A stretch of DNA of 64,000 bases from contig NC_063154.1 of NCBI RefSeq assembly GCF_020921035.1, positions 30,079,948 to 30,143,947 of the forward strand, written 5' to 3'. The DNA is from Rhodamnia argentea (Eukaryota > Streptophyta > Magnoliopsida > Myrtales > Myrtaceae). A program made the position numbers and the translations under genes. The notes beneath the pieces were generated by a model, which saw nothing but the letters and a program-made list of their open reading frames with translations, did no database searches and was not told the origin of the DNA. Positions 24,041 to 36,600 of this stretch are shown here, piece by piece. Numbering within the stretch: position 1 is the first letter of the stretch; every line of letters starts with the position of its first letter.

Positions 24041-25570
24041 TGAAAAAAACTTTCATTTAACTCTTCTTATGAGATTACTTTAAAGATGATTTTTGGATAT
24101 TTACAAAATTAGTAGACTCAATGAGTAGGTAAAGTCAATAAATAAGTGAGAAAAAATATATATAAAAAAAATATCTCACCAATCACGTTTGTTTGCTTTG
24201 AGTTAGAACCACCTACTCTGATGGAAGGTTTGTGATCGGGTCACGAGGTTTACAGAGAGTTTCATGGGTTTTCAGGTAGCTAGGTCTCCTCACCAGCACT
24301 CCTAGATTGTCTAAAGATAATTGCAATAAAAGTACTGAAATTATTTGTGCAATCATGTCATGTTATTAACTCCGTCTAATTTAGCTAATCGAAAAAGCCG
24401 ACATAAATTTACGTATTATTCTCTATCTCCTACGTGGCAGTCGACATTGACTAAATCGAGTGACAGTGCCCAAAATGACATTGTTTTCCCACTAAACCAC
24501 AGCCTTGTTTGAATTATTCTTCTTTTTCACCTTCTATCTCCCTGGTCTTAGCATTGGCAGGAGCGTGGATGAGACGAACGGGAGGGTGCAACTTGAGCTT
24601 GAGCTGACTATCCTCGCTGTTGACTATCCAGGGGATGAAGAGCTTCTGGACAGTGTCCAAAACGAATTTGCAGTTCGGGAGACAGAATTGGGCCTGGGCC
24701 TGGGCCTGGGCTTGGGCATAGCAAAGGGAGATTTGGAGCTCACGGTCATGATAGCTGGAGCTTCGTCAAGCTCGGCCATGGTGGCCGAAGCTCGTGGCCA
24801 AGGTTGCTTGAGCTTTGGTCAAGCTCAGCCATTCGGCCATGGCAGCTATAGCTTCTTCGAGCTCGTTGCCATGGCCATCGAGTTTTGTCGGGCTCGAAGA
24901 GCCAATTTATGCAATTATCTTTCCTACATTATCAAAGCATCAAAGTAATTCACCGGATTTCACCAAAATCACGATCGAATCGGCTGATTTCCCTATGGGC
25001 GACGTGAAAGTTGAGTTTGGTAATTGCGTGAGCCCCAAAACAGCACCTACCTCAGTCGAAGCTACTTTTATGTTCACCACGCGAGCGACATGCTGAATCA
25101 CCCCTACCACGCACAAGTGAGCCTCTAGAGGAACTAACCCACGGATCGGTGACTATCAAGATCTTTCCATATTTACTATGTTTGCAAATTGCAATTGTCT
25201 AATAGATTTTGGTTGAACTTTAGTACATTATATTGCTAGAGTATCATGACCCCTTTTACATGTCCACTTGAACAAAATTTATTGATGTTCCCTTCTTTTT
25301 GTTTGCGATGAAGACCGAAATACACTGATTAGTCAACAGAAATGGACACGTTGGGCCTCGTCCATAAGTAAAAGTCCACTTGACCTATTACTTTATCTTT
25401 TGGGCCCAGGAAGAAACCTGGGCTTTGACACTTCCTTTTACCAGTGAAGGGCCGGAGGATCCAATTCAATTGAATAACCAAATCGTCCCAAGCCCGATCT
25501 GATTAGAAAAAGCCCAATCCGTGGGACCTTGTCCGTGCAAGAATTTCTCTAAAAGAAGCGTATCTTGTTA
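24041..25570. repeat. Intergenic; repeat with GC-rich core
   Basis: About 24360-24980 has AT-rich arms containing 'tacgtggca' around a GC-rich core made of degenerate 'agctcgtggcc / gagctt' words, plus a short hexamer run (gggcct, about 24690-24717). This is the same architecture as the elements at 53.6 and 60.4 kb. The 147-codon frame at 24505-24948 lies over the core and is read as an artefact. The remainder, 25100-25570, shows no feature. Confidence 0.4.
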
Positions 25571-26863
25571 TTACTTATAGATCAATGGATGCTTCGTGCA
25601 TAGAATGAAGTCATTCCAAGCGATAGAGCGGCGGTTCGAGACGGTTTCGGAAGGAATTTCTTCTCGATTGCCGTTGTTCAAAGAAGGAATAAGTAGGAAA
25701 TCGATCAGGACGTGGACCCGTGACTTGATACTGCGAGGATGAAAGATGGCCATGTTGGGTAGTTGCTCATTGCAACTTGACTTGAGATTGCATTTTGTGT
25801 GTCCTTGGACCGATGCACCATATCACTGCGAGGGCTGCGACGGAAATTTTAGACAAGCACAACATGATAACATAAAAATACTTTTGCCTCTTATGATTTG
25901 TAACGGAAGCGCGTACCTGATTCATGTTCATAATATCATGAGTTTGCCGGGCGCTTCTTTCATTCTCAAATAAATTTCACAAGCCGGCCCGGACACGGCT
26001 GATCCACGATCGGCTACCTCATTTTTGCACCCATGGGCAAAGTGCAATCGCATAAAATAGGCTATATCCACCTATCACAACCTAAAAGTCTTGTGTTTTT
26101 GCATAGAAAAGATGGAAACGACACGATTTTCGATGTGAATATCTATTTTATTGTATGCACTCTCAACAGCCATGATATTTAAGAAAGAGGTATGTTTATT
26201 GGGAATGTCCGGAACGACTTTAAGACGAAATGGGATTTTATATTTCCCCTGATTCCATTATTAATTCGGATTCGAACTTTAATAACAATCATTTTATCCA
26301 ATTAGCTTTTTGATTCAAAAAGCTGGATCCGGCCGATCCATCGTGACACCCGAAAATATCATCCAAAGCCCAACAATTCGATCATTGTGACTATCACTTT
26401 ATGAAAAGTCGAATCTTCAAGTCAATTTCATTCGCTACCACATTCGTTCGGCATCCCGCTGATTAGGATACCTTCTCGAAAAAAGGTATATCCCATAAGA
26501 ATTTATAATTCCCGCTTAAAATATGAATTTTATAGATAAATTCTACATGTATCATCACTCTGGATTTAATTTTGTCAAAGGAGGAAGAAGTAAAATTATG
26601 TGGTCGATTGTAAAATGGGCATGCGAATTGAGCATGCACGGACAGCTAAACCAAACCGAAGACCAACTACAAGACGAGCAAACATAGTAAAATCCTCCCA
26701 AAATCCACGCTGTAGCTAAGCTTATAAAAAATTGTGCATTTTATGGAGGACTATCTGAACCTAATTAGAAGAGCGAGTTTCACTGTCTCGAATGTCTGAG
26801 CGATTTATAAATCGATTTTTTTTCTTTTTATCTAACGGAGTTGAGCTCTATTACTCCTCTTAA
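25571..26863. other. Intergenic, no gene recognised
   Basis: A 60-codon minus-strand frame (25571-25753) reads MAIFHPRSIKSRVHVLIDFL and onward without repeats, and its base composition is higher in GC than the surroundings. I cannot assign it. The rest is AT-rich with no recognisable feature. Confidence 0.4.
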
Positions 26864-26873
26864 CAAGTCTCTT

Positions 26874-27708
26874 GGCCTAATACCGAAAAAATCCTACAAC
26901 TTTAGCATTTATGATAATTATATCCAAAACTTTTTTTTTTGCCTCATAAAAAACCTCAAACTTTTACATTTATCTCAATTCTATTAAAAACTTTTGTTTT
27001 TGTTCCAATTTTACCAGCCTAGTACCAAAAAAATCTTAACTTTAATATATGTCTCAATTATATTCAAAACTCTTTTTTTTTTTGTCTTATAAAAAACCTC
27101 TCAATTGTTACTTTTGTCTCAATTCTACCACCGTTAGCCTTCCGTCTATAATCACCATTAGTTAATTCTATGTGGCATTTTTACGTTGTTAATGAATTAC
27201 ACCTCAACAAAGCCGACATGAAAAAATCCATGAACTTATGTTATTTGCTTCCTCTTCATATTATCGGGATATACAAAGTCATTCATGACGGCACGTTTCG
27301 TATTCTCTTCGGTACTCAGCGACTCAAAAAACGGCTAGACATGGAGATATTTGGACTAACGATCTAAAATCTCATCGTTCCTGAAACCTACTATTTCTAA
27401 ATTTCGAAGATTCGTTAGTAAGTTTAGCGAGAAAAACTCGAGCCACGTAGGATTAACTAACGGTGATTATGAACGGAAGGGCGACGATGGTAGAATTGGG
27501 AAAAAAAGTAAAAGTAGAGGATTTTTTATGAGACAAAAAAAAGTTTTGGATATAATTGGGACAAATGCTAAAGTTGAGGTTTTTTTGGATATTAAACCGA
27601 TATAATTGGGACAAAAGTGAATGTTGGGGGTTTTTTACAAGATAAAAAGAAATTTTGGATATAATTGTCACAAATGCTAACGTTAGAGGGTTTTTTGGGT
27701 ATTAGGCC
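26874..27708. mobile_element. Mutator-like fold-back element, 835 bp, 10-bp target duplication
   Basis: Long inverted arms: 'ggcctaatacc-aaaaaa' at the left end mirrors 'tattaggcc' at the right. The pairing continues for over 250 bp, with internally repeated modules of the type 'cctcaaactttta-catttatctcaatt' opposite 'aattgggacaaatgctaaagttgagg'. The inner edge of the arms carries 'taacggtgattat' on the right against 'ataatcaccattagtta' on the left. It is flanked by the exact 10-mer 'caagtctctt' (26864-26873 and 27709-27718). No transposase is encoded, so it is non-autonomous. Long arms plus a 9-11 bp duplication is typical of Mutator-like elements. Confidence 0.85.
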
Positions 27709-27718
27709 CAAGTCTCTT

Positions 27719-28399
27719 TCGTCGATTGAGTTTCTTTGTTTGATAAATTCGCTTCAGCCTATGTTCATCACTTTAAAAAAAATAAAAATAAATACTCATA
27801 ATAAAAATAACTTAGCAACGATGTAATTACAGAAAATTAAAAATATTATATAATTAAATCGGATAATGAAATAAGAATTCATAAATTTTGATCAAATATG
27901 CAATGTACTTTCTAAACTTTAAATTTGTTTAATGTTATCTCCGATCTTTTAGCCTGATTTGCAATGTCTATTACCGAACTTTCAATTTATTTAACGTGAT
28001 GTATGAACTTTTGGTACATATTCAATGTAGTCGATGGTATATAAGTAGACGTTCAATATTGTCCTCTCATTAATTCAATTTTCATACAGTTCACGAACTA
28101 AATTCAAACATGTACCAAAAAAATTTAGAAATTTGTTTCAATAAATTGAAAGTTCGAAGGCACGTTGCACTCTAGACTAGAGTTGAAAGGCCATTTGTCT
28201 CGTTTACACATATTAAAACTAATGATGTGGTAAGGAAAACACATGCACAAGACACATCATTTTCCCTCCTCACGTCAAGACACACGCCCATTTCTCTCTC
28301 TCTAAACTTTGGAAAGTCCGTTGGTCCTCCTCCCCAGCGCAAAGATCGGATACAAACAGAGACACACTCCTTCACAGATTCAATCTCTCTCTCTAGAAC
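27719..28399. other. Intergenic, upstream region of the DiT1 gene
   Basis: AT-rich to about 28220, then CT-rich sequence just before the DiT1 start ('tttctctctctctaaac', 'ctctctctctctagaac'), probably the 5' leader. No separate gene seen. Confidence 0.5.
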
Positions 28400-31300
28400 A
28401 TGGAGAGCCTCTTCGCGCTCCACTCTCTCTCCACCGCCGCTGCACGGCCACGGCCACCGCCGCCGCCACCCGCTCATCCTTCTCCTCCTCCCTCCTCCAC
28501 CGCCGGCGGCCCTTCCTGAAATCGCCACCGCCCATTTCCCTCCCCACCCTCCGATCAAAACCTTCCTCTTCGTCCCCTCAAAGGTCACTCCTTTCTCTTC
28601 ACTCCCAATTCGCCTTCGACCCCAACCCCAAGACCCACTTCCCAATCCGCGCCTCCTCCGCCTCTCCTCCTCCGCCGCTGCGGTCCCCCCCTCCCCAAGG
28701 CGCCAAGCCCCTGCCCTTCATCGTCTCCGTCGCCGTCGGCCTTGCCGTCCGCTTCCTCGTCCCGAAGCCCCTCGACGTCTCCCCGCAGGCCTGGCAGCTC
28801 CTGGCCATCTTCGTCTCCACCATCGCCGGCCTCGTCCTCAGCCCCCTCCCCGTCGGCGCCTGGGCCTTCCTTGGCCTCACTGCCTCCATCGTCACCCGCA
28901 CGCTGTCGTTCTCCGCGGCCTTCTCCGCGTTCACCAACGAGGTGATCTGGCTGATCGTGATCTCCTTCTTCTTCGCCCGCGGGTTCGTGAAGACCGGACT
29001 CGGGGATCGGATTGCGACCTACTTCGTGAAGTGGCTGGGAAAGAGCACGCTGGGGCTGTCGTACGGGCTGACTCTGAGTGAGGCGCTCATTGCGCCCGCC
29101 ATGCCGAGCACCACCGCAAGGGCCGGCGGGGTATTCTTGCCGATCATTAATTCGCTGTCGCTCTCTGCAGGGAGCCGGCCCGGCGATCCCTCTGCCAGGA
29201 AGCTCGGGTCTTATCTCATCCAATCTCAATTTCAGGTTGGCTACTTGAATTGATGGCACACTATTAAGTAGAATGAATTCTTGTCCTATAAGTTGCTTAT
29301 TGCACTAAAATATTTGAATTGATTCACAGTGTGAGTCATTGTGTTTTGAGTATGGTGCTTGCTGTTTGGACGAAGGGTTTCTTGACTTCAGGGCAATCAT
29401 TTTCCAGCCCCATGAACTCTGAAACCTTGTTTATGCCAATTGATCAGTAGAACTATGGCTTGTCGCGAAGTTTATTAGTTGAATAACTTGTGTGGAATGT
29501 GAATTTAAGATTATCGACAGTAGTTTAGCATAACAACCCAAAATCCATGTACTGCTTCCACTGTACCGAAAGTTTCAAAACTTGGAACGGGTGGTTATTC
29601 TGTTAATCATGTCATCTCTTAGTGTGTTGCACTTCTGTTGTTAATATCTGTGTGTACCAAAAAGAAATGGGACTAAAGGTTGATGCGGTTTATGGAAAGG
29701 GGAATTGTCTCTAAGATTAGATATAAAGGAAGTTTCTTTTTTGATTTGAATCGCCGTGTTGCCAGGTAACAGTGGCGTGAGTAATGTATTGACATATCCA
29801 TGGATGGGCACTTTAGTGAGAGGGGCATAGATCACTAGTAATTGTTTCATGAATTGAGCGATAATTAATCTTTATCTTTAAATGGCAAAAGAAATTCTCT
29901 TTTGCTTACACTTACTATCAAAATGTTTCTGTACTTGTATGTCCTTGAATATATATCTTGCACTTTGTCGCCTCATACTTGTATATCCTTAAAAGTTCAG
30001 TAATGAGGAATAAGAAGCTCATGATGTGTAGCCTTCCTGTTACTGCTATCTATTGTTTCTTATTTCATTTTCTGGAAGCGTATCTGCTGCATTTCGCACA
30101 TTTGCATACTTTTATTCTTCCAGTAATGTTATTCTTGTTTGAAAATTTGGACAGACAGTATTTCGCAATTGTTGCTTCAATGGAGTCCAGAATACTAGAA
30201 GGTTTCACTATGGCCAAGAAAAAGCTATGTATTTCTTCATACTCAGCGTAACTAGAGTAGAGTACTTTATATTTAATCCCACATAATTAAGTTATGAAAA
30301 AGTGTAATGGCTTAATTTGCATGATTTTGGAAGAGTCGGTTGCGAATTTGATAGATTCTAGTACATTAAATTGTCTATAGAAAATTCCAATAGGTCCGGA
30401 TTATTTAGTCACTTAGTTAAATTGAATCGGTTGAATTAATTTCACTATTGAAATTCTACATTTTTAATGATTTCTGATGATCTTTGGTTTGGTTATTTTT
30501 CTGTAGGTGGTTGTTATTTGTTGAATTAGTTTAGGATTGAATATGGAAAAGAAAGGAAGTCTTTTAGAGTTTTACGTGTTTATTGAATGATTTTCTCTTA
30601 ATTAATCATTGGACACAGGAGCAGCATAATAAATGTGGCCTTACGTTTTCTGTCAATTTTGGTTTGATATGAATCCTATATGACTTATGAATGTTTTTTG
30701 TGTGATGCCTGACAGTCTGCTGGTAACTCTAGTGCTCTTTTCCTGACTGCTGCAGCTCAAAACCTCCTCTGCCTCAAACTGGCGGAAGCACTAGGAGTTA
30801 TCATACAAAATCCTTGGGTTTCTTGGTTCAAGGCTGCTAGTTTACCGGCCATTGTCTCTCTTCTAGCTACGCCATTCATATTGTACAAGCTATATCCTCC
30901 TGAAACCAAAGACACCCCAGATGCCCCTGCTATGGCTGCCAAAAAGCTGGAGAATATGGGTCCTGTCACGAAGAATGAGTGGGCCATGGTTGGCACAATG
31001 CTACTTGCAGTATCACTTTGGGTGACTGGGTGAGTAACTTAACTTCCTTCTGATCAAGTATTATGAGACATTCAAAAACTGGGAGGCAATGGCATGAATG
31101 GATTACCTTCAAACTTCAAAGACTTTCTATGAGTGAAAGGAGAATGTTTAAATGTTACTCTGTTCCCTAATATGACAAGTCTTGTGTATGTGTGTAAGGT
31201 TCCAACTGCATGACATGTTCTCCTTATTATATTTGAATCATTTTCTGAATGGAGTCATGACAAGCGACGAGATTATTAATGCATGCCAGCGTTAGGGGAA

Positions 31301-32644
31301 TTACATGATTTAGGACTCTCAAATTTGCTTTCCTACTGAATGTGAGATCTTTTTGTTGAAAAATCACTCTGCAGTAAAATATCCAGGGATGGATTATCTG
31401 CCTTAGACAGCGGATAGGACATGTCTGCTGAGTCTTAGAACTTACATAATTCAGGTAATGTTTGAAACAGATTTAGCTGGCTGGGTGCTGATGCAGTTAA
31501 TGCTTAGTGGAATTAATGGCTCATTAATGCTTCTCTTGTTGTCTGGTTCTTAGTTGTCCAGTTTGTTTTATTAATGAGTAATGCACTGAAAGACATAGAG
31601 GCATTCTGATAGTTCTAAGTACAATGTGCTCTTCCAATCTCGGCATAAAGAGACCTGACTGGGAAGAGACTTTTTGAAAGTGATATGCCCCCACGTACCC
31701 ATTGACAATAATTTTCCCCCTTTACAAGTTCATTATGGCTTGTAAATGACGCCTGTTGTGGTAGGCCACATCATGTTGGTTTGCTCAGATTACTTTAATG
31801 GAATGGTGGAACTTAATGCTTTGACGAAGTACCTTTTGAGTGATTCTTGTTTGCCTTTGCCAAAAGTTTTGATTCTGGATCCATGCTTTGTTGCCTTCAT
31901 ATGAATGCATCTTATTGGGTATGCATTTTGAACAGTGATTGTGCTTTGCAGAGACGCCCTGGGGATACCTAGTGTTGTAGCTGCTATGATTGGCTTATCA
32001 ATACTATTGTTCTTGGGAGTCCTTGACTGGGACGACTGCTTGAGTGAAAAATCAGCGTGGGACACATTAGCCTGGTTTGCTGTTTTAGTTGGTATGGCGG
32101 GGCAATTGACGAATCTTGGCATTGTGACATGGATGTCTGGTTGTGTGGCTAAGTCCCTTGCAATCCTTCTCCTTGAGCTGGCCCGCTGCATTCGGTGTTT
32201 TGCAGGCATCTTATTTCTTCAGCCACTACCTGTTTGCTAGCCAAACGGGTCATGTGGGCGCTTTATATTCTGCATTTCTCGCCATGCATTTAGCAGCTGG
32301 AGTGCCTGGTGTGTTAGCAGCACTAGCATTGGCCTATAATACGAACCTATTTGGCGCTTTGACACACTATAGCAGTGGACAAGCTGCTGTCTACTACGGA
32401 GGTATGTGTGACTCTGTCCTCTGCCATATGCATGGACTCATCCTGTTTTGATTTCTTATCTTAGGAAGGTAGAGCTGGTTTTCACTTTTATTGAGCGCTC
32501 TCTGACATTTTCCGTTCGCATTGTTGCAGCTGGTTACATAGATCTTCCCGACGTGTTCAAAATGGGATTTGTGATGGCCCTTATCAACGCCCTCATATGG
32601 GGGTAGTTGGAACCTTTTGGTGGAAATTCTTGGGTCTCTACTGA
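28400..32644 (+). CDS. DIT1: Plastid 2-oxoglutarate/malate translocator (DiT1/SODiT1), reading frame broken at three places
   Basis: Inner-envelope carrier that exchanges 2-oxoglutarate for malate and links ammonia assimilation and photorespiration. Four exons: about 28400-29235, 30716-31029, 31952-32401 and 32530-32644. Similarity to plant DiT1 runs from KGAKPLPF-like residues (GAKPLPFIVSVAVG) to FWWKFLGLY, including AWQLLAIFVSTIAGLVLSP, SEVIWLIVIS-like FTNEVIWLIVISFFF, STLGLSYGL, MPSTTARAGG, KNEWAMVGT, WFAVLVGMAGQLTNLG and ALAYNTNLFG, about 12 membrane spans. The expected start ATG at 28400 (MESLFALHSLSTAAA) is one frame away from the transit-peptide/mature frame. In exon 3 the frame shifts at about 32154-32161 (VAKSL, then QSFSLSWPAAFG in another frame). 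In exon 4 a run of five G gives TAG at 32604 instead of continuing to the TGA at 32642. No other substitution damage is seen, so either assembly indel errors or a very young pseudogene. Confidence 0.9.
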
Positions 32645-33689
32645 CCAAATTAAACAAGACGCTGGTACACGATTTTTATACATCATCCCATTATGTCCTT
32701 ACCATTGAGCTTACTTTCCGTCCTTGGGAAGTTCCAATTTTTAGGAGCTCTACATGAGATTGTTTGAATAATGTACTGCTATTTTTTGGTGCAAGCCTTA
32801 AAGTTCAGAAATTGAGTTATATCGTCTCTTGACATCGATGCGGTGACAAACTTATGTTTGCTTTGATGGTGTGATCTGTTCATGTCTTGTTTTGAAAAGC
32901 AAGATTGGAGTTGCCCCCAAAGAACTTTGTTGAAATCGACTGTGGCCACAGTTTGAACGAGTTTTGGTTCTTTTTATGTGTGAACTGGATATTGGGTTTA
33001 AGCGGTGGCCAAGAAAAGAACCAAAATTCAATGAGTTTCTGATGGTCCATTGGGCAACTGGGGAAAGATTTACATCCTAATCCGTTCTAAAGAGAAAGGT
33101 AAAGCATATAGCGTTTGGGAAAATATTCGGTGGTTTCGAACCATCACGTCAGCAGCCTATGTGGCGTACGTGAGCCTAGTTAGCTCTACTCAAAATGTGA
33201 CACGTGTCCTTTAACGTGGACTCACAAGAAAATAAAAAACCAAAACCAAAGGCTGGCAGACTGAAAAAGGGGCAACTATAGATGCTCTCATTCAGGGGAG
33301 GCTAGGTTACATCTCAATCCACAGAGAAATACAAAAGAAAATTGGTTACGTTCATATTAAGAGGCATTGAAATTGAAGAAATTGAAAATTAAGTGCGTTA
33401 CAAACACCCCCTCTTGAATATTGAAGGTAATTTTCCTCAGATTTAGAAACATATGAAGAAATCTAGCTCTCTCACTGAATCTGCCCCATCGATATCGCCA
33501 TATCAACAACTCATAGCCAACCGGAAATCGGTTTCTGTCCGACCGCAGGTTGGCTGAACATTTTGACGACAATCCATCGGCATCTAATCGATGGTTGTAA
33601 CACCTCGAAGCCAATGATGACTAGTACTACCTTGTCAATGTTCGTAACCACTTTGTCAATGCATAACTTCATGTATCACTTTCCTTTAC
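32645..33689. other. Intergenic between convergent DiT1 and kinase genes
   Basis: Holds the 3' UTRs of two convergent genes. No coding sequence is recognisable; the 85-codon minus frame at 33357-33614 has no known similarity that I can name. Confidence 0.5.
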
Positions 33690-36600
33690 TCATTTTGTTG
33701 CTTCAACTTCAGATTGGGATGTTTTAGCCGTCGATACACGTACTTCAAAAGTATCAAGCTGATCAAGCTCGATCCCAAGTTGCCGCAGTTCATGCATAGC
33801 GGCCCCGTTCGTGCCCGCGGCGTGGGGTTCAAACACGATGCTTGATGAATCGAGTGAGCTAACTTGACTTCTGGAGCCGGACCTACTATATGACCTAATC
33901 AGAGCAGGATCATCTTTTCGCCTTCTCGCCCATGCGAATCCATTTGATGCACTGATTTGTATTGGAACTGATAGGATACTCCGTCCTTGAGATGGGTCCG
34001 TTGCTTCTGAAACTGTCGAGGCATCGAGAGATGACTTCAGAGGCTCTCTACATGCGACATCAGCTTCTCCCTTCAGGCTACTTCTGATATGATTTCTCCG
34101 AACAATTGGACTCTGGCCTTGCAACTCCTGCGCAATCAACATTGAAAGTGTTGAATTACAAGAGCATTCAACTGAAAAACTGAGACATCCTAATGGCAAA
34201 GAAGGGAGGTATCTGCGAGAATCTGTATCATGGAAGTGTTTTTGAATCTAAGCCCTCAGCTTATCTTCTTACAGGAACAAAGACTCGGTTAAGCAGCGGG
34301 GGTCTGTGGTTATACTGATTGAACTGGACTCAAGTCAAGTACTCTTTAAGTTTGGGATTGAACATGGGGCTAAATGAGCAAGTCAGACTGCCTCAGCTCA
34401 GGTTTTGGTCCCACTGGTCGAACCAGCTAAAGCAGTAACATGTCCGTTACATGCAAGCAGGAAGTAAAAGCGGTGAATTGAGAGGACCGACCTCTTTTGG
34501 AGCTATCTTACTGGAGACATCCTGCTCTTGTGAAGCTCTATGGATTCTTGTTGGCTTTTTCCCTACTTCGGTTTCTCGTACTCTAGAACGAGCCCTTTTC
34601 CTGGAAGCCAAATCATCAGTACATGCATGAGTTTGCCGGAAACAGATTGCAAGTAGCCATCTTACTCTCAGCATACTTAGGACAAGCTTCAATCATCATT
34701 GCAGTGTACTCAAATTTGCCAGCATAGAGAACTAAAACAGTAACTTAGCAACAAGAATAGGAAAATTCACACAGAGACTTCAGATAGAAAGCTAGAGACG
34801 GTTTACATGGACTTTAACACCAGGTCTGCTTTCTTTGTTAATATGCTAGTGGTCCTTCTAGGCTCAGAGGGAGTAGTTGAAAGCCGAGATCGGGCATTAC
34901 AAGTAAACAAGGATTTCAAGATTCCTCTAGACAAGCTGATAGATGATGGAATTTCCATCTTGGTAGCCCATGTTAATTTGAGCGCGAAAAGAAACTCACC
35001 TCCATGCCTCCTCTCGATGTTTAGCATCAATTTCTTTGTTAGGAGGATACTTTGGCAAGCTTGATGGATCACATGCATATGGTACTGTCTTGAAATACTG
35101 GACCAGAAAATGAAAGAAAATTAGCAAGTCAAAGTGAATTGTATGTCTGTTGTGATTTATCGTCTCATGTTAATCAAAACTCGGAGACTGAAAATGTAAT
35201 GTGGCCGTATCTGTATGAAAAGCGTTTCACTTGCTGAGCCAGAAAGAAGGGAAGAAAGGAAAGCCGTTTTTTCAGTCGTAGTAAAATCGTCTTGATTTAG
35301 AGAATCAAGTACTTCAAGATGACTGAATTCCAATAACATTACCGCGGATATGAGTGCACTTGAAGCAGTTCCACGCTTGTGCGGTTCTATGGAAAGAAAA
35401 GTCTCCATCAGGTTCAATGCACTGGCTGTGATATCTTTGCATCTCTCTCGCAGAGTGCATTCATAAGAATGGCGGGGTCTAAAGGTGGTCGCATGGGGTA
35501 TCTTAGACATTTTCCAGTAGCCATCGGGTGGGGAACCACAAAGTTTAAAAATTTTGTGCAATTGCTCGACCTGCAATGTTGATCAAAGGTGAGAGTGAAA
35601 GTGTACAGAAACACAGAAACATAACAAAGTCAGCTTCTAGGACAAGAAGTTCAGTTCTCGGTTTCGGTTGTCCAATAAATAGCAGCTTCTCTCTTCTTCA
35701 AACTCGTACAAAGTAAGAACTTGACTTTCCTCTTTAGGATTCAAGTCAGTACTGAGGAATACCATCAACAATAAATTTAGGAGTCCTGGGACTAGACACG
35801 TTTTCTCATGTCATTTCTCTCCTTTCGATTGACAAATATTGAGAATCTATCTAAGTCTGGCTTCCTTGTCATTATAAAGGAAAGAAAGAATCATCGAGAC
35901 CCTATATCGGTATCAACTTTTAGCAAAGAGAAGGGTGATTACCTCTGTTCTACCTTTGAGAATCGGTCTTCGTAACAGAAGTTCTGCAAATACACAGCCA
36001 ACGCTCCACAGATCCACAGACACCCCGTAGCTTGTGGAACCCATGAGAAGCTCAGGAGGACGGTACCACAAAGTAACGACGTGACTGGTGAGGTGCTGCC
36101 TGTTCTTTGGATTGAGAACATTAGCCAATCCGAAATCTCCTATTCGCAGAATCCCCTCGTTGTTCACCAAAATGTTTGAAGCTTTTATGTCTCGATGAAT
36201 CACTCCATGTAGGTGGCAGTGCTCTATTCCCGATAAAAGCTGCTTCATATAGCATTTGACCTACAGGACAAGAGCTCAACTTCCAAATTAACAGACACAA
36301 GAGAAGTTACTGCAAGGATAAAGCTACAGTACATGTATCCATCTCGGAAAATGCCACTCTCCTTTCCTTTTCTATTTCTTTCCGATTGCTGTTTAATGTG
36401 TCCTATAGAAAAGAAGTCGGCAAAGAAGAAAGCCTGCATACCTGGGCGTCGCTGAACATGATCTGAGGAGCAGATATTAGTCCAGAAAGGTCATGCTCCA
36501 TGTATTCGAACACAAGATAAATGCTGTTCGACAACCGAGAAGTGATTATGCCCTCCAGTTTCATAATATTCGGATGATCCAGCCTGCGGAGGATCGATAT

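Noticed and set aside
24505..24948. 147-codon plus frame with a GLGLGLGLG run
   Set aside because: Lies on a hexamer run and a degenerate GC-rich repeat core; composition explains it.
28227..29081. 284-codon plus frame over DiT1 exon 1
   Set aside because: Arginine/proline-rich shadow frame caused by high GC; the conserved transporter protein is read in another frame of the same DNA.
28585..29259. 224-codon minus-strand frame opposite DiT1 exon 1
   Set aside because: Glu/Gly/Arg-rich antisense shadow of the GC-rich exon.
29236..30715. Coding potential in DiT1 intron 1 (frame 29958-30251)
   Set aside because: AT-rich intronic DNA between conserved splice sites; the frame has no similarity to anything I recognise.
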